DNA from: M3007 sp044350425
GTDB taxonomy: Bacteria; Bacteroidota; Bacteroidia; Chitinophagales; Saprospiraceae
Direction: 5' to 3'
DNA length: 64,000 bases
Assembly: GCA_044350425.1 (NCBI GenBank)
Contig: JBILHS010000005.1
Coordinates: forward strand, 35,707-99,706
In this document: positions 24,705 to 33,306 of the stretch, one piece after another
Layout of the letters: every line of letters begins with the position of its first letter
Position numbering within the stretch: the stretch's first letter is position 1
Made by a program: the position numbers and the translations under genes
The notes under the pieces: model-generated
Told to the model about the DNA's origin: nothing
The model's database searches: none
Seen by the model: only the letters and a program-made list of their open reading frames with translations

Positions 24705-24959
24705 ATGGAAAATGTTGATTTTTTACACGACGCAATCCTTGAGAAAATTTGCATGAATTGGGCAGAACGTGCTGTTTAAATAACATGCATACCAAGTGAT
24801 TTCTATAAATTTAAAAAGACTAAAGTTACTTTTTTAAATGTAAAAAATGTGACCATATCTCACTTCAACGAGTGGGGTGAAAGTTCTTTTATTAATGGCG
24901 TTATATTAGAAATAAATTGCGCAATAATTGAACTGCAATCTGGATACCATCAAGATTGA
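24705..24959 (+). pseudogene. Immunity-protein-like pseudogene with in-frame stop
   Basis: 84 codons from ATG 24705 to TGA 24957, interrupted only by TAA at 24777-24779. On either side the frame reads MENVDFLHDAILEKICMNWA and VTISHFNEWGESSFINGVIL then IIELQSGYHQD. This resembles the small 'FLHDA...W...I..QSGD' proteins common in Bacteroidota and often encoded beside polymorphic toxins. The stop could be a GAA-to-TAA change. AT-richer than the flanking housekeeping genes. Confidence 0.55.
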
Positions 24960-25056
24960 ACATATAGAACCTTCAATCAAATTGACAGAAATGATTGATT
25001 AGCTGTGTAATCAAATTAGTGTTTTAGTCTTGAAGTTCTGCCTCGTCAGGTGTCTC

Positions 25057-25378
25057 CTAAACAAAATAAGGCAGTCCCTCCGCCATACCTATGGTCTCTT
25101 CCAACCCGACAGGTATTGCAAAACATAAATTGCCGACTCCTACGGAGCGGACAATGCTTACATCTCGTTCCCATTCTTCCCGGAGTTTTTTAAGTTGAAC
25201 ATCCATTTCTTCAACAGTCATCTTGGAACTAAGAACCCCATAATGTCGCTCGAAAAAGGTCTTTTTGGCACTTATTGGTTTACCCTGTGACTTAGGTTCA
25301 AGCACACGAGAGCAACTTCACATATTGCAGGAGCAATTGAAGCTCATTGGGGTTATTTATCTCTAAAACGACCTGCAT
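25057..25378 (-). pseudogene. Frameshifted antitoxin-like gene
   Basis: From ATG at 25378 the frame reads MQVVLEINNPNELQLLLQYV then KLLSCA and stops at 25298. Shifting one base at about 25303-25310 continues with LEPKSQGKPISAKKTFFERH through KLREEWERD to the stop at 25057. The joined product (about 105 residues) resembles short antitoxins that precede PIN-type toxins, but no toxin follows. The last ~28 residues look unnatural for such a family. Without the frameshift argument, only an 82-residue GTG-started frame is present. Confidence 0.45.
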
Positions 25379-25475
25379 GAGTATGTAATTTGTTCACAAA
25401 AACAGGGGAAATTCTTTGCTTGCCTTTCTCCTTAATCCATATAAAGTTTAAGTGCAAAAAGGGCATCACTCCACG

Positions 25476-25483
25476 TACTTTTG
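25476..25483 (+). promoter_or_regulatory. Bacteroidota -7 element TACTTTTG
   Basis: TACTTTTG followed by GCC, 20 nt before the TonB-receptor ATG at 25504, giving a very short leader. No clear -33 TTG at the right distance. Confidence 0.45.
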
Positions 25484-25503
25484 CCCCAAAGACCCAACAC
25501 AAC

Positions 25504-28041
25504 ATGCGTTTTCAAAAAATCCTAGTCGCCTTCCTGCTCTGCTCACCCCTCCTTGGCCTGGCCCAGCAAACTGCCACCGTCTACGGTAAAGTTACGGACG
25601 CCTCCGACGGCACTCCGGTAGAACTGGTCAGCGTGTATATCAAAGGCTCCGGCAAAGCGGTAAGCACCGACGAAAACGGAAAGTTTGCCACGCAGGTTCC
25701 TGCCAATCAAAGGGTTACGCTCTCCTTCAAACGGGTAGCCTATCAGGAAACCTCTGCGGATGTTCTGCCCCTGCAAGCAGGTGCGCGTTATGTGCTGGAT
25801 CTGAGCATATCGCCCGTGGGCGCCAATCTGGAGGTCGTGATCAGTGGCCGCAGACTGGATGACGGCGGCATGGTAAAGGAAAAAAATATCACCGACCTCA
25901 AGCTACTGCCCAGTACTACGGGCAATCTGGAAAGCGTGTTGCCCCACATCGCGCTCGGCACCAACATGGGCACGGGCGGAGAACTCAGTTCTCAATACCA
26001 GGTGCGCGGCGGCAACTACGACGAAAATCTCGTCTACGTGAACGATTTTGAGATCTACCGCCCGCAACTGATCCGCGCCGGACAACAGGAAGGTCTGACC
26101 TTTCCAAACATTGACCTCGTACGCGATCTCTCCTTTTCAAGCGGGGGCTTTCAGGCAAAATACGGCGACAAACTTTCCTCTGTGCTGGACATCAAATACA
26201 AACGCCCCGATAGTTTGCGGGCCAGTGCGAGTGCGAGCTTTCTGGGCGCTACAGCGCATTTGGAAGGCAGCCTGAAGCCTAAAAAAGACAGTTACCGGGC
26301 TTTTCGATACCTAGTGGGAGCGCGTTACAAAACCACCCAAAATCTGCTGGGTAGCCTGGACGTTAAAGGCGAGTATGTGCCCAATTTTACAGACATCCAG
26401 GCTTACCTCACTTACGATCTCAGCCGGGACTGGCAGATCGGAGCAATCGGAAATTTCAACCGGTCGACCTACACCTTTCAACCACAAAGCCTTGCGCGTG
26501 CCTTTGGCCTGATCGATTACGCCTTACAATTGCGCACCGCCTTCGAAGGCCAGGAAGTGGACGATTTTACGCAAGCCATGGGCGGTCTTTCGCTCACGTA
26601 TCTGCCGGATCGGGACCACAATCCCTTGTATCATAAATTTTTAGCCTCTACCTATACCAGCCAGGAAAACGAGCGTTTCGACATTCTCGGGTATTACATT
26701 CTGGGAGAACTGGATGAAAACCTGGGTTCAGACAATTTCGGCGAGATCACCAATGTCCTGGGTACCGGCACCCAACATACCTGGGTACGCAATTACCTGA
26801 ATGCCCAGGTTACCAACGCTGAATACAAGGGTGGCATCGAGCTGCAGCAGGAAAAAACGGACGATGGTCTGGAGCGCAACCACTTCCTGCAATGGTCTGT
26901 CAAGTGGCAAAACGAACAGATCCAGGACAAGATCAACGAGTGGGAACGGCTGGATTCTGCGCTCTATTCCCTGCCCTTTGATTCCGTAACGCTTCAGGTG
27001 CGCCGGATTTTAAAAACCCGCAACGAAATCGCCAGCGACCGATTCTCTGCTTTTTTTCAGGACACCTGGTCCTGGAAAAAAGACGGCGTTCGGGAAGTGC
27101 AGGTCATTGCCGGGGTACGCGGACAATACTGGACGCTGAATCAGGATTGGTTTGTGACGCCCCGGGCGCAATTGTTGTACAAACCCCTGAATACCAAGCG
27201 GGACCTATCTTATCGTTTGGGTGGCGGGCTTTTTTATCAACCGTCTTTTTATCGCGAAATGCGCCGTCTGGATGGTTCGGTGAACACCAATTTACAGGCA
27301 CAAAAATCAGCACACGTCGTGGGTGGTTTCACCTGGGATTTCCTCTGGGGCAAGCGCCGTCCGGTCAAAATGCGCCTCATCACAGAGCTTTATTACAAGA
27401 AAATGTGGGATCTGGTCTCCTTTGATCTCGACAACGTCCGCATCCGATATGCCGGGGAAAACAACTCGCAAGGCTACGCCACAGGTTTTGACGTGCGCCT
27501 GAACGGTGCTTTTGTGAAAGGTGCAGAAAGCTGGGTCAATTTCTCCATGCTTCGTACACGCGAAAGTCTGGACGGCGTACAACACAAGGTGCGCGAGTTG
27601 GGACAACGCGAGGGGCAAGATGTAAAAGACGTTCCGCGTCCGACAGACCGGCTGTTTACGTTTTCTACCTTCTTTCAGGATTACCTGCGCAGCAATCGTA
27701 ATATCCGGATGCACCTCAATTTTACGGTTGGCTCCGGACTGCCTTTTGGAGTGCCTGACAAAAACGTCATTTACCGAAATTCATACCGATTTGCGCCATA
27801 CCATCGGGTGGATATCGGCTTCGGTTTTCAGCTTTGGAAGGAACAATGGCGCAACAGAAGGCCCCACCACTTTCTTCGGTTTACCCGCAATACCTGGGCC
27901 AGCCTCGAAGTGTTCAACCTCTTAAAGGTAGCCAACGAGGCCTCCAATACCTGGATAAAAACGATTGAAAACACGCAGTACGCCATTCCGAATTATCTGA
28001 CGGGCCGGCGTTTGAATGTTCGGATCCGGATGGATTTTTAG
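25504..28041 (+). CDS. TonB-dependent outer-membrane receptor
   Basis: 845 residues from the ATG at 25504, which opens a signal peptide (RFQKILVAFLLCSPLLGLAQ). Residues ~24-100 are a CarboxypepD_reg-like domain (VYGKVTDASDGTPVELVSVY). The plug follows (PSTTGNLESVLPHIALGTN, then QYQVRGGNYDENLVYVNDFE), then a 22-strand-type barrel ending RLNVRIRMDF with a C-terminal aromatic. It imports an unknown large substrate using TonB energy. No SusD partner is adjacent, so it is not a canonical polysaccharide locus. Confidence 0.9.
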   Translation: MRFQKILVAFLLCSPLLGLAQQTATVYGKVTDASDGTPVELVSVYIKGSGKAVSTDENGKFATQVPANQRVTLSFKRVAYQETSADVLPLQAGARYVLDLSISPVGANLEVVISGRRLDDGGMVKEKNITDLKLLPSTTGNLESVLPHIALGTNMGTGGELSSQYQVRGGNYDENLVYVNDFEIYRPQLIRAGQQEGLTFPNIDLVRDLSFSSGGFQAKYGDKLSSVLDIKYKRPDSLRASASASFLGATAHLEGSLKPKKDSYRAFRYLVGARYKTTQNLLGSLDVKGEYVPNFTDIQAYLTYDLSRDWQIGAIGNFNRSTYTFQPQSLARAFGLIDYALQLRTAFEGQEVDDFTQAMGGLSLTYLPDRDHNPLYHKFLASTYTSQENERFDILGYYILGELDENLGSDNFGEITNVLGTGTQHTWVRNYLNAQVTNAEYKGGIELQQEKTDDGLERNHFLQWSVKWQNEQIQDKINEWERLDSALYSLPFDSVTLQVRRILKTRNEIASDRFSAFFQDTWSWKKDGVREVQVIAGVRGQYWTLNQDWFVTPRAQLLYKPLNTKRDLSYRLGGGLFYQPSFYREMRRLDGSVNTNLQAQKSAHVVGGFTWDFLWGKRRPVKMRLITELYYKKMWDLVSFDLDNVRIRYAGENNSQGYATGFDVRLNGAFVKGAESWVNFSMLRTRESLDGVQHKVRELGQREGQDVKDVPRPTDRLFTFSTFFQDYLRSNRNIRMHLNFTVGSGLPFGVPDKNVIYRNSYRFAPYHRVDIGFGFQLWKEQWRNRRPHHFLRFTRNTWASLEVFNLLKVANEASNTWIKTIENTQYAIPNYLTGRRLNVRIRMDF

Positions 28042-28053
28042 TGTTACATGCCA

Positions 28054-29343
28054 TCAACCCGCCATCACAACCCAATAATCTTTCTGTTGCAGATACTGCT
28101 GCGCCAAGGCCTGTAAAGCTTCAGCAGAAATGGTCCGGACGGTTTGGATCAGTGCCTCAAACTGTTCTGCCGTCTGGTATTCCACAATTTGATTGCGCAC
28201 CATGTCTGAACTATTGATGGGCCCATCCAGTCCGTTGAGCAGCATCCCCAGGATATAGTTGCGCACCATGCTGAGCTCTTCTTCCGGCACTGGCGCCTCG
28301 CGTAGTTTTTTGAATTCCCTGAAAATGGCACGTACGGCAGCAGCTGATTTTTCCGGACTAACTTCGGTGGCGATGTACAGGCAGCCATCCAGTTGATAGG
28401 CATCCACCGAAGAATAAATATTGTATGTGAAGCCCTTTTTTTCGCGGATATTGGTCATCAATCTCGATCCAAAATAGCCTCCCAGCAAGGTATTTAAGAC
28501 CACCATTCCATTGAAGTCGGGATGACTTCGACTGAATATTTTACGACCAATTTTAATGGCGATTTGAAGGGAACCTGTCAGGGGGACCCTGACAACGGAC
28601 GTTTGAGGTTTGACCGCAGCGATGGAGTCTTCCACCACCGATACCCGATCCCTGGAGGCAGTGCCTATCTTTTTATTTTGTCCAAAATGCGTATTGATCT
28701 GGTTAAAAACATCTGCATCGATACGTCCGCTGGCAAAAAGCAGACAGTTGGAGGGCGTGTACCACTTGTTGTAAAAATGCAGCAGATCATCCCGCTGTAT
28801 GGCCGTGTAATCTTCTGGCATAGAATTATATCCATACGGATGATGCTCCCCGAAAATAAGCTCTGTCACTTTTCGATAGGCCACCGTTTCGCCTTTTTCA
28901 AGCTCTACCAAAAGGTCCTGAATGTTGGTCCTGCGGAAATTCTCCAGCTCATCTTCCGGAAAAGACGGCGACTGGATCATTTCTGCAAAGGTTGGAATTA
29001 CCTCATGGGCATATTTTTTCAGGGAAAACAGCACAAAGCTGGTGGTATCTAAATTGGTGGGCGTAGTGATGGATGCCCCGTAAAAATCCAGATGTTCGGC
29101 GATCTCTGCCCCGGATTTCGAGTGTGTGCCGTCCCGCAATAGCCTGGCCGTGGCTCGCGCCGCCAATCGTTTTTCCTCCTCTGGTCTGCCTGCCCTGAAC
29201 ACCGCCTCCAACTTTACGATCTCCTGCTCCGGGTAGTCCAATACGTATACCGGGATACCATTATCCAGGTGTCTTAACTCCGGTCTCGGAAGCTGGAGAT
29301 GACGCACCTCATAGATGGTCGGGGCAGTTTTGCGATTCAGCAT
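28054..29343 (-). CDS. M16-family peptidase-like protein lacking the zinc motif
   Basis: 429 residues from the ATG at 29343. The two-domain insulinase/PqqL fold is evident (ELRHLDNGIPVYVLDYPEQE, then AEIAEHLDFYGASI, GGYFGSRLMTNIREKKGFTY). The position of the zinc-binding HxxEH reads ATARLLRDGT instead, so the protein is a non-catalytic M16 subunit. Such subunits normally pair with an active M16 encoded next door; none is in this window. The GSRLMxNxREKxGxxY motif (second domain) is intact. Confidence 0.85.
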   Translation of the reverse strand: MLNRKTAPTIYEVRHLQLPRPELRHLDNGIPVYVLDYPEQEIVKLEAVFRAGRPEEEKRLAARATARLLRDGTHSKSGAEIAEHLDFYGASITTPTNLDTTSFVLFSLKKYAHEVIPTFAEMIQSPSFPEDELENFRRTNIQDLLVELEKGETVAYRKVTELIFGEHHPYGYNSMPEDYTAIQRDDLLHFYNKWYTPSNCLLFASGRIDADVFNQINTHFGQNKKIGTASRDRVSVVEDSIAAVKPQTSVVRVPLTGSLQIAIKIGRKIFSRSHPDFNGMVVLNTLLGGYFGSRLMTNIREKKGFTYNIYSSVDAYQLDGCLYIATEVSPEKSAAAVRAIFREFKKLREAPVPEEELSMVRNYILGMLLNGLDGPINSSDMVRNQIVEYQTAEQFEALIQTVRTISAEALQALAQQYLQQKDYWVVMAG

Positions 29344-29446
29344 TTTTGTGTAGTTATGTTTATAAATGGGCCTTGATTGGGCAAATAACACCTGGTTTGG
29401 TGCTCCGGTTCTCAAGCGGCTCCAAAACCGCGTGCAAAAAAGAGGA

Positions 29447-29477
29447 CAAAGGTAGATTTTCCTAGTTTTTTCCACAA
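29447..29477 (-). promoter_or_regulatory. Promoter TTG-N20-TACCTTTG for the M16-like gene
   Basis: On the minus strand TTG (complement of 29475-29477) is followed after 20 nt by TACCTTTG (complement of 29447-29454), a good match to the Bacteroidota sigma consensus. It lies about 100 nt before the ATG. Confidence 0.6.
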
Positions 29478-29591
29478 TTTGTTAATTTCTTTAAAAAAAT
29501 AGCCCGGCAAAAGCCTTTACTTTTGCTCTCTAATCTCTATGCCTGCTGGCATTTTCGCCCTTAACCTCCCCGGACTTAAACACTCCTTTCG

Positions 29592-30710
29592 ATGAAATTT
29601 AGCGTTTCTTCTTCAGAACTCCTCAAACAAATCCAAATAGCAAACGGTGCCATCGGCTCGAACCCTGTATTGCCTATCCTGGAGGATTTCCTTTTCAAGA
29701 TCGAAGATAAAAAACTCACCATTGCCGCCACAGATCTGGAAACGAGCATCGCAACGACCATTGAAGTGCTGGCGGATGATAATTTTTCTGTTGCGGTACC
29801 GGCAAAAATACTGCTGGATACGCTGAAAGCACTGCCACAACAACCCATTACTTTCAGTGTCAACCCGGAAAACTGGAACATCGAGATCACGTCTTCTTAT
29901 GGTAAGTACAAGCTTGCCGGCGAAAACGGAGAAGATTTCCCCAATATCCCCGAGCCAGACAGCGTAGATACCGTAAAGATCAACAGCAAATACCTGCTGG
30001 ATGCTATCAACAATACCGTTTTTGCAACCTCTGGAGATGAGCTTCGGCCTGCTATGACCGGAGTGTATTTTCAGATCGAAAACGACAAACTTACCTGTGT
30101 GGCCACCGATGCACACAAACTCGTAAAATATAGCACCCACCATCTGGCCGGGGAAGTCAGCACCACTTTCATTATCCCCAAAAAAGCGCTCAACCTGCTC
30201 AAAAACGCCCTTCCAGGCGGTGAAGGTGTGACGATCTCTTTCAATAAAGCCAATGCTTTTTTTGCCTTTGGCGGCATGAAACTGGTTTGCCGACTCATTG
30301 ACGCCCGTTACCCGGACTACAATGCGGTCATCCCGGTGGACAACCCCAACAACATGACGGCCAATCGCAGCGACTTCCAGAATTCACTGAAGCGCATCGC
30401 AATCTATGCCAATAAAACCACCAATCAGGTGGTGTTTGAACTGACCGACAAAAGCCTGACCGTCAGTGCACAAGACCTCGATTTTTCCAACGAAGCCACA
30501 GAGCAAATTCCATGCACCTACAATGGGGCTCCGATGAAAATCGCTTTCAATGCGCGCTTTCTGGCTGAAATGCTTGGGGTCCTGGATTCTGACGAAGTGC
30601 AGATGGAGTTTAGCAGTCCAAGCCGCGCCGGCATCCTGACCCCGGTGGAAGAAAACAGCGCAGATCGGGATATCCTGATGTTGGTAATGCCTGTGATGTT
30701 GAACAATTGA
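29592..30710 (+). CDS. dnaN: DNA polymerase III sliding clamp (beta subunit)
   Basis: 372 residues, standard clamp length. It begins MKFSVSSSELLKQIQIANGA and contains the three repeated clamp domains, with landmarks DFLFKIEDKKLTIAATDLET, DELRPAMTGVYFQ and VCRLIDARYPDYNAVIP. The C-terminus ends DILMLVMPVML. The ring homodimer tethers polymerase to DNA. dnaA and recF are not adjacent. A TACTTTTG -7 box at 29518-29525 and a strong terminator after the stop suggest a single-gene transcript. Confidence 0.97.
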   Translation: MKFSVSSSELLKQIQIANGAIGSNPVLPILEDFLFKIEDKKLTIAATDLETSIATTIEVLADDNFSVAVPAKILLDTLKALPQQPITFSVNPENWNIEITSSYGKYKLAGENGEDFPNIPEPDSVDTVKINSKYLLDAINNTVFATSGDELRPAMTGVYFQIENDKLTCVATDAHKLVKYSTHHLAGEVSTTFIIPKKALNLLKNALPGGEGVTISFNKANAFFAFGGMKLVCRLIDARYPDYNAVIPVDNPNNMTANRSDFQNSLKRIAIYANKTTNQVVFELTDKSLTVSAQDLDFSNEATEQIPCTYNGAPMKIAFNARFLAEMLGVLDSDEVQMEFSSPSRAGILTPVEENSADRDILMLVMPVMLNN

Positions 30711-30733
30711 TGCCTGAATTCGCAGATAAAAAA

Positions 30734-30772
30734 ACGGCCCAAATGGTAGAAATACCGCTTGGGCTGTTTTTT
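30734..30772 (+). terminator. Rho-independent terminator of dnaN
   Basis: Stem ACGGCCCAAATGGTA / TACCGCTTGGGCTGT (with G-U pairs) followed by TTTTTTT, starting 24 nt after the dnaN stop. Confidence 0.85.
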
Positions 30773-30798
30773 TGGGGTAGAGGGTATCTGTAGCACGC

Positions 30799-30879
30799 AT
30801 TTTAAACCCATAAGGCACACAGGACACATAAGCCAGGTCTTCAAACTTATGTGTCCTGTGTGCCTTACAGGTTTAAAAT
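30799..30879. repeat. 34-nt inverted repeat (GGCACACAGGACACATAAG words)
   Basis: Arms 30799-30832 and 30846-30879 match in all but two positions, with a 13-nt loop. It lies downstream of the dnaN terminator and is one of several word-repeat hairpins in the window. Confidence 0.8.
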
Positions 30880-31316
30880 ACCTCCGAAAACTAAGGTGAG
30901 ACCCCCCGAAGCCCACTGTGTCTCATTACGAGGGTACCGCCTAATAAGTCATTTTTTGTTTTAATTGTTATAAAACAAAAAATTTTTTTATAGAAATGCT
31001 AGCATTAGTTTGTTCAGACAAGAAGAAATGAGCACCTTTGTTACTCTTTTGGGAAAGCGGACCTTATTGTAGTTCAGGAATTTTAATCGCATTCATCCTG
31101 ACTAATTTTCAGAAGGCCATCATTCAATGATTTCGTGTATATAGTATGCAACAACACATATCGGTGTGTTGTTGAATAAAGCAGCGTCCCTCCTTTTTCG
31201 ACAGAATAGGCAAGTCTCCCTGTCTCTGTTCGCGAAAGCTATTTTTGGTGTGGGCTGGTCGAGCTCCGCTTGATTAAAACCCGTGGTTTAGGCGTGTAGC
31301 CAGAACTCCTGCCATT
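30880..31316. other. 437-nt intergenic leader with two hairpins
   Basis: No supported gene. Contains an AT-only hairpin (stem 30952-30962/30972-30982) and a perfect 10-nt stem CAACAACACA/TGTGTTGTTG at 31149-31158/31165-31174. The last ~140 nt before the TPR gene are GC-richer and could be a structured 5' leader. No known riboswitch was recognised. Confidence 0.5.
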
Positions 31317-32195
31317 ATGAAAACAAGAATGAAATTAAAAACAGCAAGCAGGATGACTTTACAGCAGCAATCATTACAGCTAAAGGTGGTTTTCAGAGGC
31401 CGCCTTGAATTTGGTTCACAAAGAGCCTATGATATGGTACTGAAGCACTGGAATACCCGTGTGGAAACCTATTTCAAATCTGATGTCTTGTTCACTGCCG
31501 AAGAGGTCTTCAGCGAAGAGGGTTTTTCACTGACCGTGCCGCAACAAACGCTCATGAGTTCTCCGAAACGATGGCGCAGCACCACCGCTTTGCTTTATGA
31601 AGTTGCACAATATGCGCTTGCAGGCAATGTAGGCGCATGGTGGGTGCAAAATGGCAAGGTGCTGGATCAGCATAATATTGAGCCGAAAACCGATAAAGTC
31701 GGGGTAACAGAATATTTACGCGGTTGCGAACTCGTGCAACAAGGTGGCATGGAACAGGCTTCAGAAGCACTCACTAATGCCATTGAAAAATATGAGCGCA
31801 ATGCCTTGGCCTACGAACGCCGTGGTTATGTAAATTACAAACTCCAAAACTACAACGACGCATTATACGACTTCACCAAAAGCATTGCGATCTACGCCCA
31901 TAATCCGGAGCCATACTTCGGCCGGGGCAAAGTGAATATGCTTAAAAAGGAATGGGATACAGCCATCGTTGATTTTCAGAATGCCTTTGACCGTTCGCTG
32001 GCCGTGCAACCCATCTACTGGCTTTCGCGTTTGCGTAAGTCCGAATGCCTGATGCACACCAAACGCCATGCCCTTGCAATTCCTGAACTGAAGCTCTTCT
32101 TACAGCGCTCTTTTTCGGAAAATGACCCTAACATTGCGTTGCGCCCGAAAGCTACCTCTATGCTGGCGGAATGCGAAAAAGTAGTGAAGGGGTAA
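31317..32195 (+). CDS. TPR-repeat protein
   Basis: 292 residues with no signal peptide. The N-terminal ~110 residues are unique. From about residue 140 there are at least three tetratricopeptide repeats (ASEALTNAIEKYERNALAYE, NYNDALYDFTKSIAIYAHNP, EWDTAIVDFQNAF). TPRs mediate protein-protein contacts; the partner is unknown. The gene ends 3 nt before a long terminator hairpin shared with the convergent Bat operon. Confidence 0.75.
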   Translation: MKTRMKLKTASRMTLQQQSLQLKVVFRGRLEFGSQRAYDMVLKHWNTRVETYFKSDVLFTAEEVFSEEGFSLTVPQQTLMSSPKRWRSTTALLYEVAQYALAGNVGAWWVQNGKVLDQHNIEPKTDKVGVTEYLRGCELVQQGGMEQASEALTNAIEKYERNALAYERRGYVNYKLQNYNDALYDFTKSIAIYAHNPEPYFGRGKVNMLKKEWDTAIVDFQNAFDRSLAVQPIYWLSRLRKSECLMHTKRHALAIPELKLFLQRSFSENDPNIALRPKATSMLAECEKVVKG

Positions 32196-32197
32196 CT

Positions 32198-32285
32198 AGT
32201 TTCAAGTGGCAGGTTAAAAGTAAAAAGTTCCAGGTGGTCACTGTGCCGCCTGGAATTTTTTACTTTTAACCTGCCACTTGAAACT
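32198..32285. terminator. 40-nt inverted repeat terminator between convergent genes
   Basis: Arms 32198-32237 and 32246-32285 pair over 40 nt with two G-U-compatible differences and an 8-nt loop. AACTTTTAACTTGAAACTT words continue to about 32308. Positioned to terminate both the TPR gene and the Bat operon. Confidence 0.85.
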
Positions 32286-32331
32286 TTTAACTTGAAACTT
32301 TCAACTTGCTACTCTTTAAACTAAAAACACT

Positions 32332-33306
32332 TTAAACCGTAATTGAACGCAAGATTCCCCAGGCAACTAAAAGCTCTATCAAAAGCAACATAACCGCTGC
32401 CCCGATCAGCCAATGAAAATAATCAGTACTGCGCCGCACTGTACTGACTTCGATCTTGGTTTTTTCCAATCGATCGATCTCCGCGTAAATAGTCTCCAGA
32501 TCGCGTTCTGAAAATGCCCTGTAAAATTTTCCGCCAGTAACGGAAGCGATCTCTTCCAACAATTGGGTATCAAATTCCATAAACCTTGGCGCAAACGAAT
32601 AGGAGCCATCCGGATTTCGCTGTGCAGGCGACATGACCACACCTTCTGTACCGATGCCTACCGTATACACCCGTATGTCCAGGGTCTGCGCGATCTCTGC
32701 TGCTTTGAGTGGCGCGATATAGCCTGCGTTGTTCTCCCCGTCTGTTAACAACACAACGATTTTGCTGCGTGATGGACTGTCTTTTAAGCGGTTGACTGCT
32801 GTGGCCAGGCCCATACCGATGGCCGTACCATCATCCAGGCGGCCTACCGCGAGTTCGTTGATAAAAGTCTTGACCACCCGACGATCGGTGGTCAGGGGGC
32901 ACTGTGTAAATGCTTCCGCAGAGAAGGCGACCAGGCCGATCCGGTCATGGGGGCGTTTTTCGACAAAATCGGCGGCAACCCGTTTGGCGACCGAAAGCCG
33001 ATCCGGATCAAAATCCTTACTCAACATAGACGGTGAAATATCCATACTCAGTATAATGTCCAGCGCGTCCGCTTTAATTTTTTGCTCTTCCCATTTCCTT
33101 TGTGGGCGCGCCATAGCAAGCAAAAGAAGCGATAAAGCCAGCCAGCGCAGCCAGGGTAGTTTGCTTCGGAACTTTGTGCGTAAACCAGGGTCACCCAAGG
33201 TCTTAGCGGGTTGCGGCATCTGTAAAGCACTGTGTTCCTGCCCACGCCAGATCAACCAGCCCAAGGGCAGGAATAAAAGAAGCCATAGAGGATCGGCGAG
33301 GGTCAT
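32332..33306 (-). CDS. BatA-type VWA-domain membrane protein
   Basis: 324 residues from the ATG at 33306, chosen because MTLADPLWLLLFLPLGWLIW is the family N-terminal helix and it overlaps the preceding stop as ATGA. Helices also lie at ~residues 50-66 and at the C-terminus. The VWA domain has an intact MIDAS: LSMDISPSM (DxSxS), TTDRR and LLTDGENNAG. Bat proteins act in envelope stress or aerotolerance, with MoxR ATPases remodelling partners. Last gene of DUF58 / Bat-associated / batA. Confidence 0.85.
   Translation of the reverse strand: MTLADPLWLLLFLPLGWLIWRGQEHSALQMPQPAKTLGDPGLRTKFRSKLPWLRWLALSLLLLAMARPQRKWEEQKIKADALDIILSMDISPSMLSKDFDPDRLSVAKRVAADFVEKRPHDRIGLVAFSAEAFTQCPLTTDRRVVKTFINELAVGRLDDGTAIGMGLATAVNRLKDSPSRSKIVVLLTDGENNAGYIAPLKAAEIAQTLDIRVYTVGIGTEGVVMSPAQRNPDGSYSFAPRFMEFDTQLLEEIASVTGGKFYRAFSERDLETIYAEIDRLEKTKIEVSTVRRSTDYFHWLIGAAVMLLLIELLVAWGILRSITV

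Noticed and set aside
29592..30710. Chromosomal origin near dnaN
   Set aside because: No dnaA, recF or cluster of DnaA boxes was seen around dnaN; the flanks are an M16-like gene and word-repeat hairpins.
31149..31174. tRNA or riboswitch in the TPR leader
   Set aside because: Only a single simple hairpin; no cloverleaf or known riboswitch core could be drawn.
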